NCBI GenBank assembly: GCA_965242505.1
Contig: OZ251449.1
Location: 1,674,001 to 1,738,000, forward strand
DNA from: UBA2966 sp965242505
GTDB taxonomy: Bacteria > Pseudomonadota > Alphaproteobacteria > UBA2966
Length of the DNA stretch: 64,000 nt
Direction: 5' to 3'
The notes beneath the pieces are model-generated. The model was not told where the DNA came from. It did no database searches and was given only the letters and a program-made list of their open reading frames with translations. Positions 22,272 to 31,354 of the stretch are shown here, one piece after another (the first letter of the stretch is position 1; every line of letters begins with the position of its first letter). A program made the position numbers and the translations under genes.

Positions 22272-24419
22272 TCAGCCGTCCCGTTCTTCCGGGCGGTCGT
22301 CCGGCGGCGCCGGGGCGCCGCTCTCCCCGCCGCCGAACACCGCGACGTTGAGGCCCCCGAGAAGGAGGTCGAGCGCCTCGCGGCCGCCGAAGACCCGCGC
22401 CGCCCCGTCGTAGCCGCCGATCCCCGTGAAGGGATGCGAATCGAAATCGTAGTCCCAGAAACCATCCATGGCCGTCGCGTCGGCCCCGAGGCGGTTCCCG
22501 ATCAGTCTGGCCCAGCGGGCCTGCTCGGCGTTGAAACGTTGCTCGCCGAGCCATGCCTCGAAGCGGAGTCCGACCTCGGCGGCGCGAGCCTCGCGCCCGG
22601 CCGACCGCGCGATCCGCCCGTTCTCGTCCAGCGTCAGCCAGTCGCGGCTCGCGGGGTCGATATGGTCGCCCACATCGAGGGTCAACAAGGGGCGCGCCGT
22701 GACGGGGCCGGACGGTTTCGATTCCCTCAGCACGCCGCCGGTGATACCGCTGTCGTCGTCGCCGTGGAAGTCCGTCACGCCGACGAAATCGAAGATCGTG
22801 AAGCCGGTCTTGCGGATATGCGGCGCCTTGCGGGCGCCGCGCCCGCGCATCTGCCGGTAGAGGATGGCGCTCTCGGTGAACCGCGCCATCACCAGGTTGA
22901 CGACCTCGGGGCAGTCGAAGCCGGTGTCGAGCATGTTCACGCTGACGACGATCCGGGGAAACTCCTCCTCCCTGAAGCGCTTGATGACGGCGCTCGCATC
23001 CGGAACCGGCCCGCCGCCCACGTCGCTGACGACGAAATCGGCGTAGCGCGTCGTCGGGTGCGGCTTCCGATCGGCGAAATGCTCGTCGAACATCGCCGCC
23101 AGGGTTTCGGCGTGGCGCCGAGTCACGGCGAAGACGATGGTCTTGCCGTCGGCCGGAAAGCGGTGGACGCCGTCGCGGCCCGTGAAACCGTCGTCGAGGA
23201 CTTTGCGGAATTCACGCACGATGGCGCGGTTGCGCTCCGGGACCGTGAACCTGCGCTCCAGCGCGCGGGGGTCGACGACGATGCCGTCGGATTGGCCGAA
23301 CAGGGTTTCGAATTCCGTCCGCGTGGCCTCGTCCATCGCGGTCCAGTCGAGTTCGCCGCGGGTCACCGTGAAGCCGTCCTCGGCGGCGGTCTTGACGGTC
23401 TTTGCCCTGTAGATGCGATAGGGCGCAAGGTGGCCTTCCGCGATCGCCTGGCGGAGGCCGTAGCGGAAGGTCGGTTTATCGAGCTCGAAGAAGCGCAGCG
23501 TGTCGCGCACGAACAGGCCGTCCTCCGGGTGGGCCGTATCGGCCACGTCCGTCGCGCAAGGCGTCGCCGTCAACCCCAACTGGATGCCGTCGAAATGCCG
23601 CAGCGCGCCGCTCCACTTGCCGTATATCGAGCGGTGACATTCGTCGGTGACGACCAGATCGAAATAGCCCGGCGACAGCGCGCGGTATTCCGCGATCATG
23701 GTCTGCAAGGTGGCGATGGTGATCCGTTTGGCGTAGTCGAAGCCGCGGCCCGGGCGCAACACATGGCAGGGATAATCGCGGAGGTGGTCGGTGAAGGCGT
23801 CCTCGGCCTGCCCCGCCAGCGCGATCCGGTCCACGAGGAACAGGACGCGGGTGACGACGCCGGCCTCGAACAGGCGCTTGACGAAGGCGGCCGCCACGCG
23901 GGTCTTGCCGGTTCCCGTCGCCATCTCGACCAGGAGCCTGCGGCGTCCGCGCGACACTTCGGCGGACAGCGCCTCGATGCAGTCGATCTGATAGTCGCGG
24001 TCGACGATCTTCCGGTCGATCGGGACCGCCGACACGTCGCGCCGGACCGACCGGACCGCCATCCGGCGCTCCAGATCGTCGCGCGAATAGAAGCCCGCGA
24101 TCCGGCGCGCGTGCGCGTCGGCCTCGCGATCCAGGAACCACACCTCCTCGCCGTTCGAAAGGAAGACGAAGGGAACGTCGAGCCGTTCGGCGTAATGGCA
24201 TCCCTGGTTGCGCGCCTCGACGGGATTGACGCTCGCGCGCTTGGCCTCGATCACCGCCATCGGCCGCCCTTGCCGGTCGCGCAACACGTAGTCGGCGCGC
24301 GTACCGTCCGGCAACGCGTGTTCGAACAGGACGCCCGCGCCGTCGGCCGGATTCCACCCGGCATCCCCGAGCAGGGCGTCGATCCTGACGCGGGAGAACG
24401 CCTCGGTGGTCCCGGTCAT
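22272..24419 (-). CDS. hsdR: type I restriction endonuclease/translocase subunit
   Basis: The 715-residue protein opens with an endonuclease domain (DYVLRDRQGRPMAVIEAKRA, a PD-(D/E)XK core). A superfamily 2 motor follows with Walker A EMATGTGKTRVA, DECHRS box and LGLTATP, and helicase motif VI YRQMRGRGARKAP. It is on the short side for HsdR. The operon order is R-M-(remnant, repeat)-YwgA-like-S. Confidence 0.93.
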   Translation of the reverse strand: MTGTTEAFSRVRIDALLGDAGWNPADGAGVLFEHALPDGTRADYVLRDRQGRPMAVIEAKRASVNPVEARNQGCHYAERLDVPFVFLSNGEEVWFLDREADAHARRIAGFYSRDDLERRMAVRSVRRDVSAVPIDRKIVDRDYQIDCIEALSAEVSRGRRRLLVEMATGTGKTRVAAAFVKRLFEAGVVTRVLFLVDRIALAGQAEDAFTDHLRDYPCHVLRPGRGFDYAKRITIATLQTMIAEYRALSPGYFDLVVTDECHRSIYGKWSGALRHFDGIQLGLTATPCATDVADTAHPEDGLFVRDTLRFFELDKPTFRYGLRQAIAEGHLAPYRIYRAKTVKTAAEDGFTVTRGELDWTAMDEATRTEFETLFGQSDGIVVDPRALERRFTVPERNRAIVREFRKVLDDGFTGRDGVHRFPADGKTIVFAVTRRHAETLAAMFDEHFADRKPHPTTRYADFVVSDVGGGPVPDASAVIKRFREEEFPRIVVSVNMLDTGFDCPEVVNLVMARFTESAILYRQMRGRGARKAPHIRKTGFTIFDFVGVTDFHGDDDSGITGGVLRESKPSGPVTARPLLTLDVGDHIDPASRDWLTLDENGRIARSAGREARAAEVGLRFEAWLGEQRFNAEQARWARLIGNRLGADATAMDGFWDYDFDSHPFTGIGGYDGAARVFGGREALDLLLGGLNVAVFGGGESGAPAPPDDRPEERDG

Positions 24420-24462
24420 GCGCCCGCCCGCGCCCCGCCGACGGCGACCATCCGCGCGCCGG

Positions 24463-25449
24463 TCAGCCCGCGAGCGACAGGCAGGCGGCCACGATGTGGC
24501 GGGCGCTCATGCCGTGACGGTCCCGGACCCTGGCCGTGGGCCCGACGACGGCGTACTCGGCGGGCATACCGACGAAGCGCATGGGCGTCGGGCGCTCCTC
24601 CGCCAGCAGTTCGGCGACGGCACCGCCGAGGCCGCCGGTCAGGCGATGCTCTTCCGCCGTGACGACGCCGCCGGTCTCGGCCGCCGCCGCGAGAACCGCG
24701 TCGCGGTCGAGCGGCTTGATCGTGTGCATGTCGATCACGCGCGTATCGACGCCCCGCCCCGCCAGGGTTTCGGCGGCGGACAGGGCCTCCGGCACCATGC
24801 ACCCGCAGGCGATCACGGTCACGTCCCCGCCGGGGCGCAGCAGATCGGCCCTGCCGATCCGGTAGTCCGCGTCGACCGGCGTCGCGGGAGTCTCGATCGC
24901 CCGTCCGCCAAGACGGATATAGACCGGGCCGTCGTGGTCGCGGGTGGCCAGGGTGGCGTGATAGCCCTGGTGGGCGTCGGCGGCGACGATCACGGTCATG
25001 TTGGGGAGGCTGCGCATCAGGGCGATGTCCTCCACCGCGTGATGGGTCCCGCCGGACACCGCGAGGGAGACGCCGCTGCACGCCGCGCCGATGACGACCC
25101 GCTGGTTGGCGTAGTCCACGTCGTTGCGCAGTTGCTCCATCGACCGCGCGGCGATGAACGGCGCGTAGCCGCAGACGTAGGGATGCATCCCGGTGGTGGC
25201 GAGGCCGCTGGCGACCCCCATGGCGTTCTGCTCGGCAATGCCGACGTCGATCACGCGCTCCGGGCGTCTCTCCATCAGCGTCCGCAGGCCGATCAGATCG
25301 AGAGTGTCGGCGGCGACGGCGACGACGCTCTCGTCCCGTTCCGCCAGTTCCGTGACGGCGAGGCCGAACGACAGGCGGGACTGATTGGCGGCGAGGCCGA
25401 CCCATTCGGGCTCGGGCGCGTCCGAGGCTCCGTTCCCGGCGTCGTTCAT
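24463..25449 (-). CDS. transketolase, C-terminal subunit
   Basis: The 328-residue protein equals the pyrimidine-binding and C-terminal domains of transketolase. It has DVGIAEQNAMGVASGLA, holding the catalytic Glu that activates thiamine diphosphate, and the ending (HIVAACLSLAG) typical of split transketolases. It works with the N-terminal subunit encoded upstream, whose frame it overlaps by four bases. Such split enzymes transfer two-carbon units in the pentose phosphate pathway or act on less common sugars. Confidence 0.92.
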   Translation of the reverse strand: MNDAGNGASDAPEPEWVGLAANQSRLSFGLAVTELAERDESVVAVAADTLDLIGLRTLMERRPERVIDVGIAEQNAMGVASGLATTGMHPYVCGYAPFIAARSMEQLRNDVDYANQRVVIGAACSGVSLAVSGGTHHAVEDIALMRSLPNMTVIVAADAHQGYHATLATRDHDGPVYIRLGGRAIETPATPVDADYRIGRADLLRPGGDVTVIACGCMVPEALSAAETLAGRGVDTRVIDMHTIKPLDRDAVLAAAAETGGVVTAEEHRLTGGLGGAVAELLAEERPTPMRFVGMPAEYAVVGPTARVRDRHGMSARHIVAACLSLAG

Positions 25450-26285
25450 GCCGACGCCTCCAGTTCCTCGAGGGCCCGCTCGTAGATCTCGTCGGTCACG
25501 GCGTTGTTGTGCCAGAGGTAGGTGTCTTCCGCGAAGCTGGCGCCCTTGCCCTTGACCGTGTGGGCGACGACGAAGGACGGTTTGCCCTCCTCCAGGGGGA
25601 GCGCGTCGAGCGCGTCGACGATCTCGCCCACGTCGTGACCGTCGATCTCCCTGACCGCCCAGCCGAAGGCGCGCCATTTGTCGGCCAGGGGCTCTACCGC
25701 CATCCTGTCGCGGACGTGGCCGCTCTGCTGGACCTTGTTGTAGTCGACGATGGCGGCGAGGTTGGACAGCGACATGTGCGCAGCGGCCATCGCCGCCTCC
25801 CAGTTCGAGCCCTCCTGCAGCTCGCCGTCGCCGATCATCACGACGGTGCGGAAGTCCTTCCCCTGGAGGCGCGCGCCAAGCGCCATGCCGATGCCGATCG
25901 AGAGGCCGTGGCCCAGCCCGCCGGTGCTCATCTCGACGCCCTCGCATTTGATGTCGGGGTGCATTCCGAGCAGCGATTCGTAGGCGTAGAACTCGTCGAG
26001 CCGGCTCTCGTCGAAGAATCCGGCCTGAGCCAGCACGGCGGCCAGAGCCGCGTTGCCGTGGCCCTTCGACAGCACGAAACGGTCGCGATCGGGCCAGTCG
26101 GGCTCGTCGGGCCGGACGCGCAGGTAATGGAAATAGAGCGCCGCCAGCAGCTCCGCCGCGGACAGCGCGCCCCCGACGTGGCCCGACCCCGCCGCGCGCA
26201 GCGCGCGCCAGGAATTGCGCCGGACGTCGCGGGCCTCGTTCCGCAGCCGCCGCAGCACGGCTTCCCTGTTGCTCCTCTCGGCCAT
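25446..26285 (-). CDS. transketolase, N-terminal subunit
   Basis: The 279-residue protein is the diphosphate-binding half of a split transketolase. It has SGHVGGALSAAELLAALYF, RFVLSKGHG, and the thiamine diphosphate/Mg motif GDGELQEGSNWEA. Length matches two-gene transketolases. It overlaps the C-terminal subunit gene (ATGA), consistent with equal synthesis. Confidence 0.93.
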   Translation of the reverse strand: MAERSNREAVLRRLRNEARDVRRNSWRALRAAGSGHVGGALSAAELLAALYFHYLRVRPDEPDWPDRDRFVLSKGHGNAALAAVLAQAGFFDESRLDEFYAYESLLGMHPDIKCEGVEMSTGGLGHGLSIGIGMALGARLQGKDFRTVVMIGDGELQEGSNWEAAMAAAHMSLSNLAAIVDYNKVQQSGHVRDRMAVEPLADKWRAFGWAVREIDGHDVGEIVDALDALPLEEGKPSFVVAHTVKGKGASFAEDTYLWHNNAVTDEIYERALEELEASA

Positions 26286-26498
26286 GGAACATCCTTCGGT
26301 GCTGGAGGGCCGACCGGAGGCGGATCATAACGAACCGGACCACGGCGGCAAGGTTCCGCGGCGCCCGGGTTCTCCGGCGGTCCGGAAACGGGCGCCCGAA
26401 AACGGATGACGTGTCGACATCGCGGTCCCTGTGGTAATGTGCCGCCATATGCGACCGATGGCGGAACGAACCGAACAGGAAGAGGAGGAACGGACGAG

Positions 26499-27167
26499 AT
26501 GGGTTCAACGCGGACATTGAAGGCGAACGACGGCCACGAATTCAGCGCCTACGAAGCGGCCCCGGAAGGCGCGCGGCGCGGGAGCCTGCTCGTGATCCAG
26601 GAGATCTTCGGGGTCAACGCCCACATCCGGGACGTCTGCGACAGGTTCGCGGCCGATGGATACCTGTCCATCGCGCCGGCGCTTTTCGACCGCGTGGAGC
26701 CCGGCGTCGAGCTCGACTACGTGCCCGAGAACATCGAGCGCGGACGCAACCTCATGGGACAACTCAGCTGGCGCGACACGATGATGGACGTCGAAGCCGC
26801 AGCCGCCGCCGTCGCAGGCGACAAGCGTCCCGGCATCGTCGGCTACTGCTTCGGCGGCACCGTGTCGTGGGTCGCCGCCTGCCGTCTCGACCTCACGTGC
26901 GCGGTCGGATACTACGGCGGCGGCATCATCGATTTCGTCGCCGAAACGCCCAAGTGCCCCACCATGCTCCATTTCGGTGAGAAGGACGAGACCATCCCGA
27001 TGGACGACGTCGGGGAGATCTCCGGGAAGCACCCCGAAGTGACGGTCCACGCCTACGCCGACGCCGGGCACGGGTTCAACTGCGACCGCCGCGGGTCCTA
27101 TCACGAGACGGACGCCAAGCTGGCGCTCGAACGCACGAAGGCTTTCCTCTTCGAGCGGTTCCTCTAA
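26499..27167 (+). CDS. dienelactone hydrolase family protein
   Basis: The 222-residue alpha/beta hydrolase has the dienelactone hydrolase triad: Cys117 in VGYCFGGTV, Asp in the FGEKDETIP region, and His in DAGHGFNCD. Typical members open dienelactones in chlorocatechol degradation, but many have other carboxyl ester substrates. ATG 26499 is preceded by AGGAGGAA; the frame open further upstream is ignored. Its stop TAA (27165-27167) touches repeat copy D. Confidence 0.9.
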   Translation: MGSTRTLKANDGHEFSAYEAAPEGARRGSLLVIQEIFGVNAHIRDVCDRFAADGYLSIAPALFDRVEPGVELDYVPENIERGRNLMGQLSWRDTMMDVEAAAAAVAGDKRPGIVGYCFGGTVSWVAACRLDLTCAVGYYGGGIIDFVAETPKCPTMLHFGEKDETIPMDDVGEISGKHPEVTVHAYADAGHGFNCDRRGSYHETDAKLALERTKAFLFERFL

Positions 27168-27355
27168 CCCGCGCTCCTCCTCCCTGACGCGACCCCCACC
27201 CCGACCCTCCCCCTGCAAGGGAGAGGGAGAAGAAGGGGAACGGAGAGGCCATTGCTACTCCTCCCCCCTGACAGGGGGGAGGTCGGGAGGGGGGTGGACC
27301 GCGGTCCCGCAACGCCGCGCACTCCTCGATCCCTGCCGATATGAGAAATGCGGGC
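27165..27355 (+). repeat. Family 2 repeat, copy D (left arm shortened)
   Basis: The copy starts flush with the TAA stop of the dienelactone hydrolase gene (TAACCCGCGCTCCTCC). It has both hairpin blocks and ends at ATATGAGAAATGCGGG. A second, shorter terminus-like stretch (ACCCGCGCTTCTCATGCTGG) follows up to the selD stop at 27378. Confidence 0.75.
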
Positions 27356-27377
27356 CAACCCGCGCTTCTCATGCTGG

Positions 27378-29627
27378 TCAGCTCACGGCGATCAGGGCTC
27401 CATCCGCCGGATCTCCTCCGCGAACCGTTCCGATGACCGCGGCGTTCGCGTACCCGGCGGCCGTCAGCGCCGCGAGACAGTCGTTCGCGCGCGCGCGCGG
27501 AACGCTGGCGAGCAGTCCGCCGGCGGTCTGAGGATCGAACAGCGCCGCGTACCGGGGGTCGTCCGCCGGCGCCCGCCCGCGCCGGATGCGCGATTCGACG
27601 CGGCGGTTCTCGGGATCGAGGGTGCTGAGAAAACCCGCCCCGAGCGTATCGATCGCTCCGCTCAACAGAGGCAGCGCATCGAGGGCGAGCTCGGCCGCGA
27701 CGCCCTGGCCCTCCACCATCTCCGCCAGATGTCCGGCGAGGCCGAAGCCGGTGACGTCCGTGGCCGCGCTCGCCCCGAAATCGCGGAGTATCCCGGCCGC
27801 CGCCGCGTTCGAGCGGATCATGACGGCGAGCGCCTCGTCGATCCAGCGGCCTTTCGCCCGCCCCCGCATGTCGGCGGCGAACAGCGCGCCGACGCCGAGC
27901 GGCTTGGTGAGGACCAGCGAATCGCCGGGCTGCGCGCCGCGCTTGCGCAACATGCCGTCGGGGTCGGCGAGGCCGTTGACGGCGAACCCGAGCGCCATCT
28001 CCGCGCCCTCGCCCGAATGCCCCCCGACGAGCGCGCACCCGGCCTCGTCAAGGATCGACAGCGCGCCGGCAAGCATCTGGAAAAGGTCGTCCTCGACCCT
28101 GGACGGACGTCCGAACGGCGCCGTCGCCACCGCGAGCGCGGTCTGGGGCCGGGCCCCCATGGCGAACAGGTCGTTGAGGCAGTGGTTCGCCGTCACGGCG
28201 CCGAACACGTACGGGTCGGCGATGAAGGTCCGGAAGAAGTCCACGCTCTGGACGGAGACCTTGCCGGCGGGCGCCGTCGTCACCGCGGCGTCGTCGGGCG
28301 CGTCCAGCCCGACCAGCACGTCGTCCCGGACGATGGGCTTCAGGCGCGCCAGCACGCGCCCCAGGGTGTCGCCGCCCACCTTGGCGCCGCATCCGCCGCA
28401 GCGCATCAGCGCGCCGGCGGACGTTCGGTCCGCCCGCGGTGGAGCGGACGCGCCGCCGCCAGGGGCCATTTCGGGCAGCTCGCCGTAGCGGCGCATGAAC
28501 CGGCGGTCGATCCGATCCTTCAGGCGCCAGGCGGACCCGCCGCGCCAGACCAGAGGCCCGCGAACGCCGACCGCCTCGCCGTCCGCCGTCCCGACGAGAA
28601 CGAGATGGGTCCGCTGCGGCCGGAAGGGCCGCGGCTCGCGTCCCTCGACGATTCGCCGCAGGTTGCGGGCCAGCGGTTTCCCCTGGCGCACGGCGTGGAC
28701 TCCCGCCTTGTCCCGCGGGTAGCGGTCCATGGTCGCGACATCGCCGGCCGCGAACACGTCCGGGCGCGAGACGGATTGCAGCGTATCGCGAAGACGGATG
28801 AACCCGTCGTCCGTCAGCGCCAGGCCCGTGGCGCGCAACCAGGGCGCGGCGCTCGCCTCGGTGACCCACAGGACTTCGTCCATGGGGTATTCGTCGCCGT
28901 TCCCGCGAACGAGCGCGCCGTCCGCCACGCCGCGGACCGCCTCGCCCGCGTGCACGCGCACGCCCCTGGACTCGAGGGCGTTCCGGAGAAGGCGGCGGGC
29001 CCGCGGATGGAGCCCGGGGAGTATCTCCGGCGTATCGGTGAACAGGTGGCATTCCACGCCGCCGGCGCCCCCTCCCCCTCCCGCGGCGGCGAGGACCTCG
29101 TTCAGCCGGCGGTGCGCGGCGAGCGCCAGCTCCACTCCGCCGGGTCCGCCGCCGACGACGGCGATGCGAACCGGGCCGCCGCGTCGGCGGACGCGCTCGA
29201 GCAGCGCCTCCCAGCGCGCGACGAACTCGCCGATCGGCTTGACCGGAACGATCCCGTCCGCCCCTCCGTCGGGGAGCCGGGGCGTCGAGCCGACGTTGAT
29301 GCTCAGATAGTCGAACGGCGCCGGCGGACGCCCGTCGCACAGGACGCGCTTTCTTTCCAGATCAAGGCCGATGCCGCTGGCGCGGTAGAGGCGCGCGCCC
29401 GCGAACGCCGCCAGCGGACGGAGATCGACATGGGCCTCGTCGAACCCGTAGAACCCGGCGACGAGGCCCGGCAACATGCCCGAGTACGGGGTGTGGACGT
29501 CCCTGGCGATCAAGGTGAGGCGGACGCCCGGGACGGGCTTCATGCCGAACGACCGCAGCACGGCCAGATGGCTGTGCCCGCCGCCGAGCAGCACCAGGTC
29601 CGTCTCGACGGGGCCGCGGTCCATCAA
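27378..29627 (-). CDS. selD: selenide, water dikinase fused to an N-terminal FAD/NAD oxidoreductase domain
   Basis: Residues 1-400 are a pyridine-nucleotide-disulfide/NADH dehydrogenase-like domain (LVLLGGGHSHLAVL; second dinucleotide site VVGGGPGGVELAL; VFAAGDVATM). Residues 405-749 are SelD. It starts MRCGGCGAKV with the catalytic position as Cys rather than Sec, and ATDVTGFGLAGHL is also present. SelD makes selenophosphate for selenocysteine synthesis. Such fusions are known; the front domain probably channels or reduces the selenium donor, which is inference. It is divergent from selA. Confidence 0.95.
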   Translation of the reverse strand: MMDRGPVETDLVLLGGGHSHLAVLRSFGMKPVPGVRLTLIARDVHTPYSGMLPGLVAGFYGFDEAHVDLRPLAAFAGARLYRASGIGLDLERKRVLCDGRPPAPFDYLSINVGSTPRLPDGGADGIVPVKPIGEFVARWEALLERVRRRGGPVRIAVVGGGPGGVELALAAHRRLNEVLAAAGGGGGAGGVECHLFTDTPEILPGLHPRARRLLRNALESRGVRVHAGEAVRGVADGALVRGNGDEYPMDEVLWVTEASAAPWLRATGLALTDDGFIRLRDTLQSVSRPDVFAAGDVATMDRYPRDKAGVHAVRQGKPLARNLRRIVEGREPRPFRPQRTHLVLVGTADGEAVGVRGPLVWRGGSAWRLKDRIDRRFMRRYGELPEMAPGGGASAPPRADRTSAGALMRCGGCGAKVGGDTLGRVLARLKPIVRDDVLVGLDAPDDAAVTTAPAGKVSVQSVDFFRTFIADPYVFGAVTANHCLNDLFAMGARPQTALAVATAPFGRPSRVEDDLFQMLAGALSILDEAGCALVGGHSGEGAEMALGFAVNGLADPDGMLRKRGAQPGDSLVLTKPLGVGALFAADMRGRAKGRWIDEALAVMIRSNAAAAGILRDFGASAATDVTGFGLAGHLAEMVEGQGVAAELALDALPLLSGAIDTLGAGFLSTLDPENRRVESRIRRGRAPADDPRYAALFDPQTAGGLLASVPRARANDCLAALTAAGYANAAVIGTVRGGDPADGALIAVS

Positions 29628-29914
29628 CGGGCCGGCGTCACGGAAACCGGCGACGCGGCGGTCCCCGCGAGGGTCGTGGGCGGCGCGGACGAACGCCCGG
29701 CGCGGTTCGCGTCCCGGCCGCGAGGGATCCCGTTCATGCGCGATAACGAATCACATTGCCGACCGTCCGTCGAGACGGGTCCGGGAGAGCAATTCCTCCC
29801 GTCGAATCGTGCTACGTTCCGTCCGGAACGTTCTGCGATCCGGTCGCGGCGCCGGATGGGGCGTTTCGGCCCGTTCCGGCGCCGCGCCATGCAACGCGAG
29901 CCCCCGCCAGACCC

Positions 29915-31354
29915 ATGGCAACGACGAATCCATCGAAGCTGGCCGCGATTCCCTCCGTCGACCGCCTGCTCCGCGAGCCGGCGGTCGCGGCGCTCGCAGA
30001 AGCCCACGGGCGGCCCGCGACCGTGGACGCGGCGCGGGAGGTCCTGGCCGACCTGCGTTCGGCCCTGACGGCGGGCGGCGGCGCGGAGCCGCGCGCGCGC
30101 GGTCCCGGCGCGCTCGCCGGCGCCGTCGCCGCGAAACTCGAAGCGGCGGCCGCGCCCAGCCTCAAGCGCGTCTTCAATCTCACCGGCACGGCGCTCCACA
30201 CGAACCTGGGACGCGCGCCCCTGCCGCCCGAGGCCGTCGAAGCCATGGCCGTGGCGGCGTCGGGGCCCACGAACCTCGAGTTCGACCTCGATCGGGGACG
30301 TCGGGGCGACCGCGATGGCCACCTCGAGGCGCGGCTTCGCGCGCTCACGGGCGCCGAGGCCGCGACCGCGGTCAACAACAACGCCGCCGCCGTCCTGTTG
30401 ACGCTCAATTCCCTGGCGTTACGCAAGGAGGTGGCGATCTCCCGCGGCGAGTTGATCGAGATCGGCGGTTCGTTCCGGATGCCCGACATCATGGCCCGCG
30501 CCGGATGCCGGCTGCGCGAGGTCGGCGCGACGAACCGGACTCACCTCCGCGACTACGCCGACGCGATCGGCGGCGGGACGGCGCTGATCATGAGGGCGCA
30601 CACCAGCAACTACGTCGTCCAGGGGTTCACCGCCGCGGTTCCCGAACGGGACCTCGCGGCGCTCGCCCACGCGCGCGGCCTCCCCTTCGTCGTCGATCTC
30701 GGCAGCGGCGCCCTCGTCGACCTGACGCGCTGGGGCCTGCCCCACGAGCCCACGCCGCGCGAGATCCTCGCGGCCGGCGCCGACCTCGTGACGTTCAGCG
30801 GCGACAAGCTCCTGGGCGGTCCGCAAGCCGGGATCGTGGCCGGGCGCGCGGACCTCGTCGCCAGGATCAAGCGCAACCCCATGAGGCGGGCGATGCGGCT
30901 CGACAAGCTCTCCATCGCCGCCCTGGAGGCCGTCCTGCGCCTCCATGACGACCCCGACCGGCTGGCGGAGCGGCTCCCCGCCCTGCGTCTCCTGACCCGC
31001 CCCGCCGGGGAGATCGAGGCCGCCGGCGCGCGGCTGCTGCCGGCCCTCGCGGCCTGGGTCGGCGAGCGCGGAACCGTGACTCTCCGGTCCGTCCGGAGCC
31101 AGATCGGAAGCGGCGCGCAGCCGGCGGAGTCCCTGCCGAGCGCCGCGCTGGTCGTGCGCCCCGGCGGCGGCAAACGCGGAGAGGGCCGACGCCTGAAACG
31201 GCTGGCCCGGGACCTGCGCGGCCTGGCGATCCCCGTGATCGGGCGGATCGAGGACGGCGCGCTCGTACTGGACCTGCGCTGCCTGGACGACGAGGCGGCG
31301 TTCACCGGCCAGCTCGCGCCGGCGGCGTCGGAAACCGGAGAGCCTCCGGCATGA
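29915..31354 (+). CDS. selA: L-seryl-tRNA(Sec) selenium transferase
   Basis: The PLP-dependent enzyme converts seryl-tRNA(Sec) to selenocysteyl-tRNA(Sec) using selenophosphate. The 479-residue protein begins with the SelA N-terminal pattern (IPSVDRLLREPAVAAL). It contains LTGTALHTNLGRAPL and TFSGDKLLGGPQAG, with Lys298 the probable PLP Schiff-base residue. The internal ATG 29915 is chosen because upstream residues do not resemble the family. It overlaps selB by four bases. Confidence 0.96.
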   Translation: MATTNPSKLAAIPSVDRLLREPAVAALAEAHGRPATVDAAREVLADLRSALTAGGGAEPRARGPGALAGAVAAKLEAAAAPSLKRVFNLTGTALHTNLGRAPLPPEAVEAMAVAASGPTNLEFDLDRGRRGDRDGHLEARLRALTGAEAATAVNNNAAAVLLTLNSLALRKEVAISRGELIEIGGSFRMPDIMARAGCRLREVGATNRTHLRDYADAIGGGTALIMRAHTSNYVVQGFTAAVPERDLAALAHARGLPFVVDLGSGALVDLTRWGLPHEPTPREILAAGADLVTFSGDKLLGGPQAGIVAGRADLVARIKRNPMRRAMRLDKLSIAALEAVLRLHDDPDRLAERLPALRLLTRPAGEIEAAGARLLPALAAWVGERGTVTLRSVRSQIGSGAQPAESLPSAALVVRPGGGKRGEGRRLKRLARDLRGLAIPVIGRIEDGALVLDLRCLDDEAAFTGQLAPAASETGEPPA

